A program made the translations under genes and the position numbers. A stretch of 64,000 nucleotides of DNA, from assembly GCA_023423335.1 (NCBI GenBank), contig JAFAFU010000033.1, positions 55,087 to 119,086 of the forward strand. The letters are read 5' to 3'. The notes below the pieces were generated by a model. The model was not told the origin of the DNA. It did not search any database and was given only the letters and a program-made list of their open reading frames with translations. Of the stretch, positions 43,640 through 51,723 are shown one piece after another; the first letter of the stretch is position 1; every line of letters starts with the position of its first letter. Origin of the DNA: Bacillota bacterium. GTDB taxonomy: Bacteria; Bacillota; Clostridia; Lachnospirales; Lachnospiraceae.

Positions 43640-44650
43640 TTATCGATATCCGTTCGGATTCTTACTCTGCCACCGATAGGAGTCCTCACACATCTTATCG
43701 ACACCCCGTTCCGCCTTCCAGCCCAGTTCCCGGAAGGCTTTGGACGCATCCGCATAGGATACGGCAATGTCCCCCGATCTTCTGTCCGTTATTTCATAGG
43801 GAAGCTTCTTATTGCAGGCCTTCTCATAACTATGGATGATATCCAGCACACTGTAGCCTACTCCGGTTCCCAGATTATAAGTTACCAGTCCGGGGTCCTC
43901 CCTAAGCTTCTCGATTGCCTTGATATGTCCGATTGCCAGATCAACGACATGGATATAATCCCGGACACCGGTTCCGTCGGGGGTATCATAATCATTCCCA
44001 AAAACGTTGATTTTCTCTAATATTCCGGTAGCTACCTTTGCCACATAGGGAACCAGATTATTTGGAATACCATTCGGGTCCTCACCGATTTCACCGCTTT
44101 CGTGGGCACCGATCGGGTTAAAATACCTTAATAAAGCAATATTCCAGGAAGCATCCGATGTATAGAGGTCTCTCAGCATATCCTCAATCATCAGCTTTGT
44201 TCTTCCGTAGGGGTTTGTAACCGACAGGGGAAATGACTCTGTAATCGGAACCGTCTCCGGATCACCGTATACCGTCGCCGAGGAGGAAAACACCAGATTT
44301 TTCACTTCGAATTCTTTCATGACCTCCAGAAGAGTAATTGTACCGCTTATATTATTTCTAAAATATTGCAGCGGAATACGGCAGGATTCCCCCACTGCCT
44401 TCAGACCTGCAAAATGGATGACCGCATCAATCTTCTCCTTCCGGAAGATCTCCCGCAGGGTCTCCCGGTCAAGGATATCTGCCTCATAGAATATGATTGG
44501 TTTTCCTGCCAGCTTCTCCACCCTTTTTACCGCTTCCATACAGGAATTACTCAGGTTGTCCACTGCAACGACCTCATAGCCTGCCTTAATAAGCTCCAGG
44601 TCCGTATGGCTTGCGATATAGCCTGCTCCGCCCGTAACTAAGATTTTCAT
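43640..44650 (-). CDS. galE: UDP-glucose 4-epimerase
   Basis: A 336-residue extended short-chain dehydrogenase. ATG 44650 has AGGAGAC upstream. NAD-binding GGAGYIASHT (an alanine replaces the more common glycine), then S122-S124 and the YxxxK pair Y148/K152 (NPYGRTK). Interconverts UDP-glucose and UDP-galactose for galactose use and glycan synthesis. No other galactose gene is adjacent. Confidence 0.95.
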   Translation of the reverse strand: MKILVTGGAGYIASHTDLELIKAGYEVVAVDNLSNSCMEAVKRVEKLAGKPIIFYEADILDRETLREIFRKEKIDAVIHFAGLKAVGESCRIPLQYFRNNISGTITLLEVMKEFEVKNLVFSSSATVYGDPETVPITESFPLSVTNPYGRTKLMIEDMLRDLYTSDASWNIALLRYFNPIGAHESGEIGEDPNGIPNNLVPYVAKVATGILEKINVFGNDYDTPDGTGVRDYIHVVDLAIGHIKAIEKLREDPGLVTYNLGTGVGYSVLDIIHSYEKACNKKLPYEITDRRSGDIAVSYADASKAFRELGWKAERGVDKMCEDSYRWQSKNPNGYR

Positions 44651-44859
44651 AGCCTGTCTCCTCTTCAAACATTGATTTAACCCTATTCTACTTTATTTCA
44701 TGGAATTTGAAAATAGTAAACTTAAAATATTTGCAGATACTGGAAACCTTTCCATTAATCTACCCCTTAACCCTTATCTTGCATGTGATAGAATCATATA
44801 TGACAGCCCGCCACAGTCTCCGGCAGGGAATACCCCTTCCCTCCAGAAAGAACATAAAT

Positions 44860-45840
44860 ATGAGAACATTTACATACGGCGGCATCCTTCTATTGGGTGC
44901 CGTATTGATCAGCTACAGCTTCCGTGGAGGTACCCAGGAGCCCTTGTCGTACAGCTCTTACGGCACAGAACAGGAGACTATCCATACTAAGGGCAGTCCG
45001 GTTGATACCCAAGAATCTGCTCCAACCCCTGTTATTGAAGGAGAAGCCTTGTTCCTTAAGGATATTGTTCTTACCCTTGGCGAAAGCCTGGACAGTCTCC
45101 TGGCAAAGCTGGGTACCCCCAGGCGGATTGCCCCTACGGAATACGATTTTGAATTTTACATATATAACGAGAATTACTCCAATTTACTCTTTGTGGCCGT
45201 AAAAGAGAAGGAGATTGCGGGCTTTTATACCGATTCCCTCTATTTTCGCTTTATGGGAATTAAAGCCGGTTCCGATATCGAGGAGGTAAATCTGTGCTTA
45301 GACAGCCGGTACTCCCTTTCGGAGATTCTCACCTATGATGACAATCGCTTTACTGCCAGTATTCTGATGGATAAAATTGGCACCGGTACCGTAACAGGGG
45401 TCTATATTCTCAGTAACGAGGTGGTGGAGGGCAGCATCAATGAGGATGTTATGAAAAGCATGGCACTTCTTACTTATGATCTCACCAATTCCATCCGTGC
45501 CAGGAACTCTCTTCCGCTGTTGTCCTGGTCCTCCTCTGCAGCGATGGCCGCCCGTAAGCACAGCTATGACATGGCCCATCGGCATTATTTTGACCACGTA
45601 AGCTATGACGGCAGCCTTCCCGCTGACCGGCTCCGGGAGGCGGGTGTTTCTTTCCAAAAGAACGGTGAAAATATAATCGCCGGCTATGGAACAGCCATCC
45701 TGTCCAGCCATGCCTGGTTTAACTCTCCCGGACACCGGATAAACCTCTTAAATCCGGATTATATCTCCCTCGGCATTGGATTTGTTTATCTTAAGGACAG
45801 TGACTATGGCACTTATATGACCCAGGATTTTTATCGGTAA
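44860..45840 (+). CDS. CAP-domain secreted or membrane-anchored protein
   Basis: A 326-residue protein. ATG 44860 is chosen because the protein then begins with a signal-anchor MRTFTYGGILLLGAVLISYS; 51 upstream codons lack a ribosome site. Residues about 55-190 resemble the CAP-associated N-terminal domain (CAP_assoc_N, LTLGESLDSLLAKLGTPRRI) and 200-326 the CAP/SCP-PR1 domain (ARKHSYDMAHRHYFDHVSYD, SPGHRINLLNP). Bacterial CAP proteins are extracellular with varied roles. Confidence 0.85.
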   Translation: MRTFTYGGILLLGAVLISYSFRGGTQEPLSYSSYGTEQETIHTKGSPVDTQESAPTPVIEGEALFLKDIVLTLGESLDSLLAKLGTPRRIAPTEYDFEFYIYNENYSNLLFVAVKEKEIAGFYTDSLYFRFMGIKAGSDIEEVNLCLDSRYSLSEILTYDDNRFTASILMDKIGTGTVTGVYILSNEVVEGSINEDVMKSMALLTYDLTNSIRARNSLPLLSWSSSAAMAARKHSYDMAHRHYFDHVSYDGSLPADRLREAGVSFQKNGENIIAGYGTAILSSHAWFNSPGHRINLLNPDYISLGIGFVYLKDSDYGTYMTQDFYR

Positions 45841-45985
45841 TCGATCTCTCCTGCATACGGAATATCTCTTCTTATCCCCGAAGATACCTAAACGATACTT
45901 GCGTAATCCCCAAAATGCAGTATACTGGTTAATAACAGCTTGATTTACAGATCGGAATTAAATGATAAAAGGTGTGTGATGGGAC

Positions 45986-46726
45986 TTGGACAAACGGTTA
46001 TTCCTAGAGGTATGTGACGAGGTGATCGGGCAGAGAGTGGGTATGAACGGAATTGGTACCCTTAGCGAGAAGACGGTGCATTCCGTCCTGAAAAGTTACT
46101 TTTCCCCGGATAGTTTAAACCAGGAAATTAAGGTCGGTGGTTTTGTGGCAGACATCTGCAACGGCCATGATATTATTGAGATACAGACCCGCAGCTTTGA
46201 CCGCCTGAGAAGGAAGCTGACGGTCTTTCTCTCCTATTATCCTGTAACCATTGTTTATCCCATTCCTTATATGAAATGGATTCGCTGGGTAAATCCTCAG
46301 ACAGGAGAAATCAGTGCTCCCAGAAAGTCTCCAAGGCTTGGAACCCCTTGCTCCATATTTCCGGAACTGTATAAAATCAAGAATTTTCTTACCGTACCTA
46401 ACCTAAGGCTTCGTATCATACTGCTAAATATTGAGGAATATCGGTTTCTGGATGGTTGGAGTCCGGACAAAAAGAAGGGAGCATCTCCCTGTGACCGGAT
46501 CCCGACAGAGCTGGTTAACGAGATCCGTATAGAGGACATTGCCGATTACCATCAGCTAATCCCGGATTCCTTGGAGGATAACTTTTCCTCCCGGGATTTT
46601 AAAAAAGCTTCGGGCCTCTCTTTGAGCGCTTCCCAGACCGCCCTGAATATTCTGCATTATCTAGGCTGTGTTGAACGAACCGGTAAAAAGGGCAATGCGT
46701 ACTTATATACAAGACAACCGTTTTAA
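45986..46726 (+). CDS. uncharacterised protein, possible PD-(D/E)xK nuclease fold with C-terminal wHTH
   Basis: A 246-residue protein starting at TTG 45986. Residues 30-90 include the strand-loop-strand GGFVADICNGHDIIEIQTRS then FDRLRRKL; D54 and E63-x-Q65 match the spacing of a PD-(D/E)xK active site. The C-terminal 70 residues (FSSRDFKKASGLSLSASQTA) look like a winged helix domain ending in YLGCVERTGKKG. No recognised family; the nuclease idea is only a fold guess. Alone between CAP and S1 genes. Confidence 0.5.
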   Translation: MDKRLFLEVCDEVIGQRVGMNGIGTLSEKTVHSVLKSYFSPDSLNQEIKVGGFVADICNGHDIIEIQTRSFDRLRRKLTVFLSYYPVTIVYPIPYMKWIRWVNPQTGEISAPRKSPRLGTPCSIFPELYKIKNFLTVPNLRLRIILLNIEEYRFLDGWSPDKKKGASPCDRIPTELVNEIRIEDIADYHQLIPDSLEDNFSSRDFKKASGLSLSASQTALNILHYLGCVERTGKKGNAYLYTRQPF

Positions 46727-46795
46727 AATTTATGGTTAATATTTTACGGTTCCTGTGGTATACTGACTATATTACATAGTATAGAAAAGGAGGCG

Positions 46796-46818
46796 GAAGG
46801 GTTGTCAGAAATCCCTTC
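46796..46818 (+). promoter_or_regulatory. hairpin between Shine-Dalgarno and start of S1 gene
   Basis: GGAGG at 46790-46794 is 34 bases before ATG 46829, too far for direct use. GAAGGG (46796-46801) pairs with CCCTTC (46813-46818), which would shorten the effective spacing to about 11. Alternatively a TTG at 46802 opens a six-codon leader ending at 46822. Either arrangement suggests translational control. Confidence 0.5.
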
Positions 46819-46828
46819 ATAACCAGTC

Positions 46829-47806
46829 ATGAGTACAGAAAATATTTCTACTGAAAATGGAACCACGCTACCCGAAAATGAAGTGGTCTCCGCGCCGGAG
46901 GTCATCCCCTCCATGGATGAATTTAAGGATCAGATAAATAATTCCTTTAAAAGAATTCACGAAGGCGATATGTTAAAGGGAACCGTAATCGGAATCACGG
47001 AAGCAGAGGTGACCTTGGATCTCGGATATTATACGGAAGGCATTATAAAGCTGGAAGAGCTTAGTAATGATCCCGGCTTCTCCATAAAGGCAGATGTGCA
47101 CATGGGTGATGAGCTTTCCGGCATTGTCCTGAGAGAAGATGACGGCCATGGCCATATCCTGTTATCAAAAAAGCGGGCGGACGATATCCTGGCTTGGGAG
47201 CATTTGTACGAGGCCATGAAGAACCGGACGGTCGTAAAGGTAAAGATCTCCCAGGCAGTAAACGGAGGAGTGGTGACCTACCTCCATGGAATCCGTGCCT
47301 TTATTCCTGCTTCCCAGCTGTCCCTTACCTATGTGGAAAACCTGGAGACCTGGGCCGGCAAGGAAGTGGAGGCCATCATTATTACCGCTTCCGAAGCGGA
47401 TAAAAAGCTTGTTCTAAGTGCCAAGGAGGTTGAGAAGGACAAGGCCCAGCAGGACAGAAAAAGTAAACTTAATAAGCTTCAGCTGGGTATCGTTACCACC
47501 GGAACCGTAGAAAAGATTGCCCCTTACGGAGCCTTTGTTAATATCGGTGAAGGCCTGTCCGGACTGGTCCACATCTCCCAGATGAGTAATCGGCGTCTGA
47601 AATCTCCCAATGAGATTATGAAGGAAGGGGATACGGTAACGGTTAAGGTTACCGATATCAAGGATGGCAAGATCAGTCTGAGCATGAAAGCGGTGGAAGA
47701 AAAGGAAGATATCGTGGAGGATATTGAAGCGGCTCCCTCTTCTTATCGCAGTGGTGAAGAAGCCACCACCGGTCTGGCCGCTCTGTTAAAAAACATTAAA
47801 TTATAA
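46829..47806 (+). CDS. S1 RNA-binding-domain protein (ribosomal protein S1-like)
   Basis: A 325-residue protein with three S1 domains at about 45-110, 130-200 and 218-285, the last canonical (GTVEKIAPYGAFVNIGEGLS then HISQMSNRR). Short compared with proteobacterial S1. Acidic tails at both ends. In Gram-positive bacteria such proteins bind RNA and may aid translation; whether it is ribosome-bound here is unknown. The start has an odd leader hairpin. Confidence 0.9.
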   Translation: MSTENISTENGTTLPENEVVSAPEVIPSMDEFKDQINNSFKRIHEGDMLKGTVIGITEAEVTLDLGYYTEGIIKLEELSNDPGFSIKADVHMGDELSGIVLREDDGHGHILLSKKRADDILAWEHLYEAMKNRTVVKVKISQAVNGGVVTYLHGIRAFIPASQLSLTYVENLETWAGKEVEAIIITASEADKKLVLSAKEVEKDKAQQDRKSKLNKLQLGIVTTGTVEKIAPYGAFVNIGEGLSGLVHISQMSNRRLKSPNEIMKEGDTVTVKVTDIKDGKISLSMKAVEEKEDIVEDIEAAPSSYRSGEEATTGLAALLKNIKL

Positions 47807-47868
47807 AAAAATAATGCCCCGGGTTTCGGACAGCAGCCTGATAGCAGGAACTGTTTCGCAACCCGGGG
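47804..47868 (-). terminator. terminator of coiled-coil gene on minus strand
   Basis: CCCCGGGTT (47817-47825) pairs with AACCCGGGG (47860-47868); on the minus strand it is followed by CATTATTTTTTT. On the plus strand it may also slow the S1 transcript, though without a T run. Confidence 0.8.
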
Positions 47869-47904
47869 TCTATTCGTGCCTGCGGTTGATTCCGGAGGCC
47901 GCCG

Positions 47905-48558
47905 CTATATGCTGATGATTTCCAGCAGATACAAAATAACAAAGGTCATGGCTCCCAGTCCAAGGATTTGGAAAACAAACAGCATAATCAGCATCCGGCG
48001 GTTCTTTTTCACGGATTTGGTGAGAGCGTCATAGTTTGTCTGCAGTTCCATATTGTTTTGCTTGTAGAAATAAAGTGTCTGCTTCTGCAGCTCTATCATA
48101 ACCTCGCTAAGCCGGTTGACGGCATCTTTATCCAGCCCTTCCAGCTTATAATTGATATCAATCAGCGTGGTAAAGAGACCTTCCAGATGCTCTGATACTT
48201 TTTTGTCCTGGGCAAGAAGCTTTCCGGTCAGTTCCTGGGCTCCCGCACCATTTTCCGAACGGAGCTCTTCCACCAGCCCCAACAGGTCTCTGCCCTGCTC
48301 CTTGATACTTTTTAAGTCCATTGCCGCCTGGACGATCGATAGCTGGTTGTCCGCCGGTTTCCTGCCAAGCTCCTCCAGACGCTCCTCATAATCCTTAATA
48401 CAGCTCAAATATCTTTCCAGAGTATCCTCATAATCAGACAGCTTTTGCTTATATCTTGCAGTCCGGCCCTCCTGCTGCTGTAAAGATTGGTCCCGGACAT
48501 CTCTTCTTTTTACTTCCGTTACTTTGATTCCTGGAATCGAAAATGGGAATCTGCTCAT
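47905..48558 (-). CDS. tail-anchored coiled-coil protein
   Basis: A 217-residue protein: a charged helical region with coiled-coil heptads (about 20-165) and one C-terminal membrane helix (about 190-213, MLIMLFVFQILGLGAMTFVI). It looks tail-anchored, with the coiled coil in the cytosol. GGAGGAG precedes the ATG. It lies 24 bases after the alarmone synthetase gene, so the two are likely co-transcribed. No known family. Confidence 0.7.
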   Translation of the reverse strand: MSRFPFSIPGIKVTEVKRRDVRDQSLQQQEGRTARYKQKLSDYEDTLERYLSCIKDYEERLEELGRKPADNQLSIVQAAMDLKSIKEQGRDLLGLVEELRSENGAGAQELTGKLLAQDKKVSEHLEGLFTTLIDINYKLEGLDKDAVNRLSEVMIELQKQTLYFYKQNNMELQTNYDALTKSVKKNRRMLIMLFVFQILGLGAMTFVILYLLEIISI

Positions 48559-48582
48559 AAGTATCTCTCCTCCTGATCAGCT

Positions 48583-49389
48583 TCAGCTACCCAGCCCGAA
48601 CAGCATCCTCTTTCTTCCGGATTTTTTCTTCTCACCGGAGTTCTTATTCTCCGAGGCTTGCCGGGTGTTTTCTGTTTCCTCTTCTATAATTGTACCGAAG
48701 GATTCGGCTACTACTGTTCGATAGCCCGCCGCAATCTCCTTTTCATAACCCTCCAGCTGCTCCCTACTGAAGCTTTTGATTTCTTCATTCAGGGATAGCA
48801 TCTTTTGGTCCAGATAGGATACAATATCAGAGCATTCCCTTAATTCCTTCCTTATATGCTCCGGTGCTTTTCCCTCAAATTTATAGTAAATCTTATGCTC
48901 GAGACTTGCCCAGAAATCCATAGCAATCGTCCGGATCTGAATCTCCACCTTGGTATCTACTGTCGAATCCGATAAATAAACCGGTATTGACACTATCATA
49001 TGATAGCTTGTGTAACCATTTTCCTTCGGCTGTACGATATAGTCCTTGATTTTTAAAACCTTAACATCACTCTGCTTTGCAATCAGATCAGCAATTCTGT
49101 AAATATCCGAAGTAAAGGAACAGATAATTCGAATTCCCGCCACATCATTCACATATTTAACAATATTCTCAACGGTAAGCTCCTTCCCGTTATGTCTGAG
49201 CTTCTTGGCTATGCTCTGAGGGGACTTAATCCTCGAGGTAATGTGTTCTATCGGATTATATTGGTGTGCCAGCTTAAATTCATTATTCAGTATCTCCAAT
49301 TTCGTATTAATCTCTCTTAACGCCGCATCGTATAGTAATAGCGCATTGCTCCATTCCTCTGCTTCATCATAAAACATAGGCAGATCCAT
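48583..49389 (-). CDS. small alarmone synthetase, RelQ/YjbM-like
   Basis: A 268-residue (p)ppGpp synthetase without hydrolase or regulatory domains. Synthetase motifs: RIKSPQSIAKKL, DVAGIRIICSFTSDIY, YIVQPKENGYTSYHMIV and VEIQIRTIAMDFWASLEHKI. ATG 49389 (AAGG upstream) is preferred over 49488. Makes (p)ppGpp or pGpp from GTP/GDP and ATP under stress. The C-terminal 45 residues are polar and of uncertain role. Confidence 0.9.
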   Translation of the reverse strand: MDLPMFYDEAEEWSNALLLYDAALREINTKLEILNNEFKLAHQYNPIEHITSRIKSPQSIAKKLRHNGKELTVENIVKYVNDVAGIRIICSFTSDIYRIADLIAKQSDVKVLKIKDYIVQPKENGYTSYHMIVSIPVYLSDSTVDTKVEIQIRTIAMDFWASLEHKIYYKFEGKAPEHIRKELRECSDIVSYLDQKMLSLNEEIKSFSREQLEGYEKEIAAGYRTVVAESFGTIIEEETENTRQASENKNSGEKKKSGRKRMLFGLGS

Positions 49390-49613
49390 TCCATCACAAC
49401 CTTTTTCATGTATAGTATGTCTAAAAAATCGCATTATTCTGTTCATATTTTGTTCATTGTTTTCATTATAACATAATTTTATGAACAATCCTTGAAGATT
49501 TAAAAACTTAATGAAAAATTAATTAATCGTTCGTCCCTTCCCCTGACCGGAGCTAAGTTTGCAAAAGTCAAAAAAATCCAATAAAAATTTTTTAACTTTT
49601 TTTACAAAACTGG

Positions 49614-49642
49614 TTGACAATATAAAAAGCGGCATATATAAT
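49614..49642 (+). promoter_or_regulatory. promoter of the leader peptide and ABC exporter
   Basis: TTGACA at 49614-49619 and TATAAT at 49637-49642 with a 17-base spacer, a full consensus match. Confidence 0.9.
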
Positions 49643-49678
49643 GTTGGAAGACTATTACAGAAAAGGAGGTAAAAACAG

Positions 49679-49759
49679 ATGAAGTTCCGTTTTAGAAATG
49701 ATTACAATTCCATACAACATGCTTTATGTGAGATTACCTCCGGAACGAAGAAACGATAG
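49679..49759 (+). CDS. 26-residue leader peptide before ABC exporter
   Basis: ATG 49679 preceded by AAAGGAGG; stops at TAG 49757. The peptide begins MKFRFRNDYNS and ends in basic GTKKR. It lies between the promoter and a terminator-like hairpin. Such arrangements control BmrCD-type exporters: ribosome stalling on the leader prevents termination. No similarity to BmrB itself was judged; the resemblance is in layout. Confidence 0.7.
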   Translation: MKFRFRNDYNSIQHALCEITSGTKKR

Positions 49760-49835
49760 TTTTCAATGAGCCATCCTGTATTCCCTGCTGCCGACAGGAG
49801 GCTGCCTTGATTAGCTTCATATTTCTTAGATTATT

Positions 49836-49868
49836 AGCCGCGGTATATCTTACTGCGGCTTTCTTTTT
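49836..49868 (+). terminator. attenuator hairpin before the ABC exporter
   Basis: AGCCGC (49836-49841) pairs with GCGGCT (49855-49860), then TTCTTTTTA. A further pair CCTGT (49772-49776) with ACAGG (49795-49799) lies upstream and could compete. It sits 83 bases before the transporter start, so it must be overcome for expression. Confidence 0.7.
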
Positions 49869-49950
49869 ATCTCTGAATATTAAATTAGTCAAGCAACACG
49901 TTATACTGTAATAATTCTATGCATCATGGAAATGCGGGAATGGAGGAGCA

Positions 49951-51723
49951 ATGAACATATTATCAAAATATTTAAAGAAATACTGGTACGCATATGCAGC
50001 GGCTGTGGTCTGCATCGTAGCAGCGGTATACCTGGATATGCTGTCCCCACAGGTAACCAAGCAAATCATCGACAACGTGATCCGGGATGGAAAGGTAGAG
50101 CTGATGCCAAAGCTGCTGCTGCTGGTTTTATTGATTGCGGGGGGGAGATGTATATTCCAATATATAAAAGAAATCATCTTTGATTTGGTCAGTTCAAGGA
50201 TTTCAGTAAAATTAAGACAAAGTCTGTTTAACCATATCCAGAGTCTGTCCCTAAGCTTTTTTGACTCCAATAATACCGGGGAGCTGATGTCCCGGGTGAA
50301 GGATGATGTGGATCGTTTATGGGCGGCACTGGGCTATGTAAGCATGCTGATCATACAGGTTACCGTCCATACGGCTATGGCTCTGTATTTTATGTACCGC
50401 CTGAGTCCTTCCCTGTCCATAATTCCTACGATTGTGCTGCCCTGTGTGGCTGTGCTTGCGATCCTGATGGAACGTAAGCTGGGAAATATTTATGAACAGA
50501 TCAGCGAACAGAATTCGAAGCTTAACCTGGTTGCACAGGAGAATCTGTCCGGTGTGCGGACCGTAAAATCCTTTGCCAGGGAAAAGCATGAAATTAATAA
50601 GTTTTTATCCCATAACAAACAGTATTACGAGCTGAACATGAGGCAGTCACGGGTTTTCATCAAGATATATCCTTACTTTCAGCTGATAACAAAGCTGCTG
50701 CCGATGTTCGTCGTAATCTACGGCGGTTATCAGGTGATCCACAATGACATTTCTCTGGGTACCCTCGGTGCCTTCATCGAATACTCCATGAATATCGTAT
50801 GGCCGATGGAGATGTTTGGCTGGCTATCCAATGATGCGGCTTCCGCGGTTGCCTCCTATAAGAGAATCCGGAAGCTTTTCAAAGAACAGCCCGTCATTAC
50901 CGAGTCAGAGAATTCGGTGATTCTGGATGAGGTGAAGGGTGGGGTAACCTTTGATAAGGTATCCTTCTCCATGAATGAGAAGGAAATTCTTTCCGATATC
51001 AGTTTTGATCTGCCTGCAGGAAAAACCATCGGTATCATGGGTGCTACCGGTACCGGTAAGAGCTCGATCATAAATCTGCTGCAACGTTTTTATGATGCAA
51101 CGGAGGGTAAAATCAGGCTGGACGGTGTGGACATCCGGGAGCTTACCCTGAAGCAGTTAAGAAAAAGCATCTCCCTGGTCATGCAGGATGTGTTCCTTTT
51201 CTCCGATACCATTAACGAAAATGTCAAGATGGGTAAGAAATATCACGTCTTGCCGGAGGATATCACCCAGGCAGCCGAAGATGCCCAGGCCAGGGATTTC
51301 ATTGAGCGGATGGAGGAGCAGTATGAAACCATTATCGGTGAGAGGGGTGTCGGCTTATCCGGCGGGCAGAAACAGAGAATTAGTATTGCCAGAGCTTTGG
51401 CGAAAAAAGCACCTATCCTGGTTCTGGATGATTCTACCTCCGCGCTTGATATGGAGACGGAGCATGAGATTCAGAAGACTCTCTCCGAGGTTGATGCAAC
51501 TAAGATCATCATCGCCCACCGAATATCCGCGGTAAAAAATGCAGATGAAATTATCATCCTTGAGGATGGTATCATAGCGGAACGCGGTACTCATGACACT
51601 TTATTGGAGCAGAAGGGGTACTACTACAAAACCTATATGGCCCAGTACGGGGATTACTTAAATGATCTGGAGGATCATCCCGAAACCGGCCGAAATCATA
51701 AGGAGGTGGCTGCATGTCAGTAA
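49951..51723 (+). CDS. ABC exporter half-transporter, BmrC/YheI-like
   Basis: A 590-residue half-transporter: six membrane helices (about 15-300) and an ATPase domain with Walker A GATGTGKSS, signature LSGGQKQR, and Walker B ILVLDDSTSALD. The last has aspartate where the catalytic glutamate is expected, so this half has a degenerate site as in heterodimeric exporters. GGAGGA precedes the ATG. The downstream gene overlaps its 3' end by 10 bases. Confidence 0.93.
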   Translation: MNILSKYLKKYWYAYAAAVVCIVAAVYLDMLSPQVTKQIIDNVIRDGKVELMPKLLLLVLLIAGGRCIFQYIKEIIFDLVSSRISVKLRQSLFNHIQSLSLSFFDSNNTGELMSRVKDDVDRLWAALGYVSMLIIQVTVHTAMALYFMYRLSPSLSIIPTIVLPCVAVLAILMERKLGNIYEQISEQNSKLNLVAQENLSGVRTVKSFAREKHEINKFLSHNKQYYELNMRQSRVFIKIYPYFQLITKLLPMFVVIYGGYQVIHNDISLGTLGAFIEYSMNIVWPMEMFGWLSNDAASAVASYKRIRKLFKEQPVITESENSVILDEVKGGVTFDKVSFSMNEKEILSDISFDLPAGKTIGIMGATGTGKSSIINLLQRFYDATEGKIRLDGVDIRELTLKQLRKSISLVMQDVFLFSDTINENVKMGKKYHVLPEDITQAAEDAQARDFIERMEEQYETIIGERGVGLSGGQKQRISIARALAKKAPILVLDDSTSALDMETEHEIQKTLSEVDATKIIIAHRISAVKNADEIIILEDGIIAERGTHDTLLEQKGYYYKTYMAQYGDYLNDLEDHPETGRNHKEVAACQ

